From positions 124,001 through 188,000 of the forward strand of contig NZ_CP009253.1 in NCBI RefSeq assembly GCF_001280225.1: a stretch of 64,000 nucleotides of DNA, written 5' to 3'. Of this stretch, positions 61,545 through 64,000 are shown in pieces. This stretch comes from Buchnera aphidicola (Aphis glycines) (GTDB lineage Bacteria; Pseudomonadota; Gammaproteobacteria; Enterobacterales; Enterobacteriaceae). The notes below the pieces were generated by a model. The model was given only the letters and a program-made list of their open reading frames with translations, searched no databases and was not told where the DNA came from. The position numbers and the translations under genes are program-made. The stretch's first letter is position 1; every line of letters begins with the position of its first letter.

Positions 61545-62750
61545 TTGAATAATTTAATTTTTGTACTAAATTGTGGAAGTTCTTCTATAAAATTTTCTAT
61601 ACTCAATCCACAAAACAAAACCAAGTATTTATCAGGCTTAGTAGAATGTTTGTTTTTGAAAAACACATATATTAAATGGAAATGTTTAGAGACGACATAT
61701 AAAAAACATATCGGTTCGTATATTTCTCATAAAGAAGCGTTAAATTTCATTTTTGATCAAGTTCTATTAAAAGAAAAGGATGTATATAAAAATATTGTCG
61801 GAATAGGGCACAGAGTTGTTCATGGTGGAAATAAAATCAACCAATCTGCTTTGATTGACGATACAATTATTAGTTTCATTGAAGAAGCCGCTCCTTTTGC
61901 ACCATTACATAATCCTTTAAATTTAACAGGAATTAAAATAGCTATAGAAAAATTTCCTGCTTTATCAAAAAAAAATGTAGCAGTTTTTGATACTTCTTTT
62001 TATCATAACATGCCTAAAACTTCATTTTTATATGCTATTCCTTATATTTTTTATCAGAAATATCACATAAGACGTTATGGTGCTCATGGAATTAGTCATG
62101 ATTATGTTGCTCATGAAACATCAGTTATATTAAAAAAAAGTTTTACTTCACTTAACATTATAACATGTCATTTAGGTAATGGCTGTTCTATTTCGGCAAT
62201 TCGAAATGGAGTTTGTGTAGATACCTCTATGGGTTTGACGCCTTTAGAAGGTTTGGTGATGGGTACTCGAAGTGGTGATATAGATCCTTCTATTATTTTT
62301 TTTATGTATCAAAAACTTGGTATAAGTATTGATAAAATTAATACAATACTAAATAAAGAATCTGGTTTATTAGGAATAAGTAAAAAAAGTAGTGATTTTC
62401 GTTATCTTGAAAAAAATTATTCTACTGATAAGTCAGTAAAGCTTTCTATAGATATTTTTTGCCATCGATTATCTAAATATATTGCTTCTTATATTTGTTT
62501 AATGGATAACCGTTTAGATGCAGTTGTCTTTACTGGTGGTATTGGAGAAAATGTATCATTAATTAGACAAATTACTTTATCAAAATTATATTTAATGGGT
62601 TTAAAAATCGATATAAAAAAAAATTTTTTAATTAAAAATGGAAAAAGTGGTTTAATTAATACAAGTAATTCTATCCCTGTTTTAGTTATTCCTACAGATG
62701 AAGAGTTATTAATAGCAAAAAAAACAATGAAAATAATTAGTTCAATATAA
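61545..62750 (+). CDS. ackA: Acetate kinase, TTG start
   Basis: AckA interconverts acetyl phosphate and acetate with ATP formation. The product has 401 residues (E. coli 400). The frame starts at TTG 61545, (M)NNLIFVLNCGSSSIKFSIL; no ATG lies in frame before the conserved NCGSSS. Active-site segments are GHRVVHGG, FAPLHNP, AVFDTSFYHNMP, CHLGNGCSISAI (E. coli has Gly where Cys stands), GTRSGDIDPS, GGIGENV and PTDEELLIA. It is followed 39 bp later by pta. Together they make ATP from acetyl-CoA. Confidence 0.95.
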   Translation: MNNLIFVLNCGSSSIKFSILNPQNKTKYLSGLVECLFLKNTYIKWKCLETTYKKHIGSYISHKEALNFIFDQVLLKEKDVYKNIVGIGHRVVHGGNKINQSALIDDTIISFIEEAAPFAPLHNPLNLTGIKIAIEKFPALSKKNVAVFDTSFYHNMPKTSFLYAIPYIFYQKYHIRRYGAHGISHDYVAHETSVILKKSFTSLNIITCHLGNGCSISAIRNGVCVDTSMGLTPLEGLVMGTRSGDIDPSIIFFMYQKLGISIDKINTILNKESGLLGISKKSSDFRYLEKNYSTDKSVKLSIDIFCHRLSKYIASYICLMDNRLDAVVFTGGIGENVSLIRQITLSKLYLMGLKIDIKKNFLIKNGKSGLINTSNSIPVLVIPTDEELLIAKKTMKIISSI

Positions 62751-62789
62751 TTATTGTAATTTTAACATCTCAAAATAATAAGAAATATT

Positions 62790-64000
62790 ATGCTACGTAT
62801 TGTAATGTTAGTACCTTTAAGTGAACATATTAGTTTAACAACTATGACTTTAAGTGTAATTAATCTGATTAGAAAAAAAACAAAAAATAATTTTTTTAGA
62901 TCTTTTTTTTACTTTTCTCTCACAGATCACTCGATAAATAAAACTAATTTTATTAAGAAGTATTTTTCAGACAACATAATTACATTAAAAAATATAGATT
63001 TTTCAAATCAATATTTGAACTCTAATCAATATCATATACTCGTTAATCAAGTTATTGATCAATGTTATAAAAAAAAAGATATTAATGGATTTATTTTAAT
63101 TCAAGGTATCAATAGAAAACAAAATCCTGACGCCGATAAGATAAATTATGAAGTTTCTCAAAATGTTAACGCTGAAGTAATATTTTTAGAGAATTTAAAA
63201 AATTGCTCTCTGGAATGTATTGATCAAAAAAAGAATAAAATAACGACATTTTTAAAATTTAATCAATATAGATACATTTTGGGTATGATTATTAACAATA
63301 TCAATTCTCCTTTTATAAAAAAACAATATAATTTTATAGAAAAGCTAAATATTATATATAATTCAAAAAAAAATAAAGTTTCTTGTGATATTAAAAATGA
63401 TACCTTTTTCAAAGATAATTTTTTTTCTGTATTAGTTTCTATTCCTTGGAATAACAACTTATTAAAACCATCTATAATAGACATTTGTAATTTTTTAGAT
63501 GCGAAAATTATTAGTGTAAAAAATAAAACAAATTCTATTGTAAAAAAAATAATAATATTTGATGAAAATTATGCCAAAATAAGAGTAAAAGATTATAAAA
63601 ATGCTTTATTTTTTATTGGTTTAAGTCGTTTAGAAAAATTTATTCAAGATGTATTGTTGAAATTAAAAATCAACAAAATTAGTGGTCTTATTTTAACAGG
63701 TGTATCTAAACTTACGAAAAATGTTTTATATTTAACAAATATTTTAAAAGATATTAATATTCCTATTTTTTTTGTTAGTACAAATACAATAATCACACTT
63801 TCTAAACTACAAAAATTTAATTTTAATATTAATTTTTATAATACAGCATATATCGATAAAATATTGCACTATACTTTTAGTTACCTAAAAAATATCAACT
63901 TAAATGTTTGTTCATATAATTTAGTCAACAGTTATAAAAAATATTCACCTAAAGAATTTTGTTATCATTTAAAAATGTTAGCTAAAAAAAATGTCAAAAG
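62790..64000 (+). CDS. pta: Phosphate acetyltransferase, N-terminal part (3' end outside window)
   Basis: Pta converts acetyl-CoA and phosphate to acetyl phosphate for AckA. The frame is open from ATG 62790 to the window end, 403 codons plus two bases. The start MLRIVMLVPLSEHISLTTMT aligns with E. coli MSRIIMLIPTGTSVGLTSVS. NYEVSQNVNAEVIF, the DRTGG-type middle domain (GLILTGVSK and IPIFFVSTNTIITLSKLQKF) and YSPKEFCYHLKMLAKKN (E. coli LSPPAFRYQLTELARKA) follow. The catalytic C-terminal domain begins about here and lies outside. The N-terminal domain is strongly diverged from E. coli, and the PRTGGD-type segment is not recognisable. Confidence 0.92.
   Translation, partial: MLRIVMLVPLSEHISLTTMTLSVINLIRKKTKNNFFRSFFYFSLTDHSINKTNFIKKYFSDNIITLKNIDFSNQYLNSNQYHILVNQVIDQCYKKKDINGFILIQGINRKQNPDADKINYEVSQNVNAEVIFLENLKNCSLECIDQKKNKITTFLKFNQYRYILGMIINNINSPFIKKQYNFIEKLNIIYNSKKNKVSCDIKNDTFFKDNFFSVLVSIPWNNNLLKPSIIDICNFLDAKIISVKNKTNSIVKKIIIFDENYAKIRVKDYKNALFFIGLSRLEKFIQDVLLKLKINKISGLILTGVSKLTKNVLYLTNILKDINIPIFFVSTNTIITLSKLQKFNFNINFYNTAYIDKILHYTFSYLKNINLNVCSYNLVNSYKKYSPKEFCYHLKMLAKKNVK

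Overview
The window is a very AT-rich, densely packed bacterial chromosome segment. Nearly every gene is a close orthologue of an Escherichia coli housekeeping or biosynthetic gene, but many of the usual neighbours are missing. The AT bias, the lack of mobile elements and prophages, the poly(A)/poly(T)-rich coding sequence and the order surA-rsmA-apaH, folA, carB-carA, dapB-ispH-lspA-ileS-ribF, rpsT, dnaJ-dnaK, nuoA-N point to Buchnera aphidicola, the obligate aphid endosymbiont. I cannot tell which aphid host or strain from the sequence alone.

Layout. 1-3.8 kb: the 3' end of tyrS, then sufA (minus), ydiK and aroH. 3.8-13.6 kb (plus): the translation operon thrS-infC-rpmI-rplT-pheS-pheT-ihfA, joined directly to queA-tgt-yajC. 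13.6-16.6 kb (minus): glyQ-glyS. 16.7-18.7 kb (plus): folE, nfo, rplY. 18.7-22.7 kb: yabI (minus), then surA-rsmA-apaH (plus). 22.7-33.9 kb (minus): ribF-ileS-lspA-ispH-dapB, carA-carB, folA. 34.1 kb: rpsT (plus). 34.5-37.6 kb (minus): dnaK-dnaJ with a heat-shock promoter. 37.9-52.8 kb (plus): the complete complex I operon nuoA, B, CD, E-N. 52.9-55.6 kb (plus): alx, folC, cvpA. 55.7-57.5 kb (minus): ispE-prs. 57.7-60.6 kb (plus): prfA-prmC-ychA. 60.6-61.4 kb (minus): nadE. 61.5-64 kb (plus): ackA and the 5' part of pta.

Together the genes serve protein synthesis and folding, respiration by NADH dehydrogenase I, substrate-level ATP from acetyl-CoA (pta-ackA), folate, flavin, isoprenoid and NAD cofactors, and steps towards essential amino acids for the host (aroH, dapB, and carAB for arginine and pyrimidines).

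I see no undescribed mobile, defence or secondary-metabolite system. The notable signals lie inside ordinary genes. (1) The amino-acid proofreading sites of both threonyl-tRNA synthetase and the phenylalanyl-tRNA synthetase beta subunit have lost their known catalytic residues, while the isoleucyl enzyme keeps most of its editing site. (2) nuoE and cvpA are each out of frame by one base at a homopolymer (A9 and T10), so a functional product would need polymerase or ribosome slippage, or the genes are decaying. (3) Several genes keep non-ATG starts (ATT for infC; TTG for rpsT, carA and ackA; GTG for tgt), and dnaK keeps a sigma-32 promoter despite the general loss of regulation.
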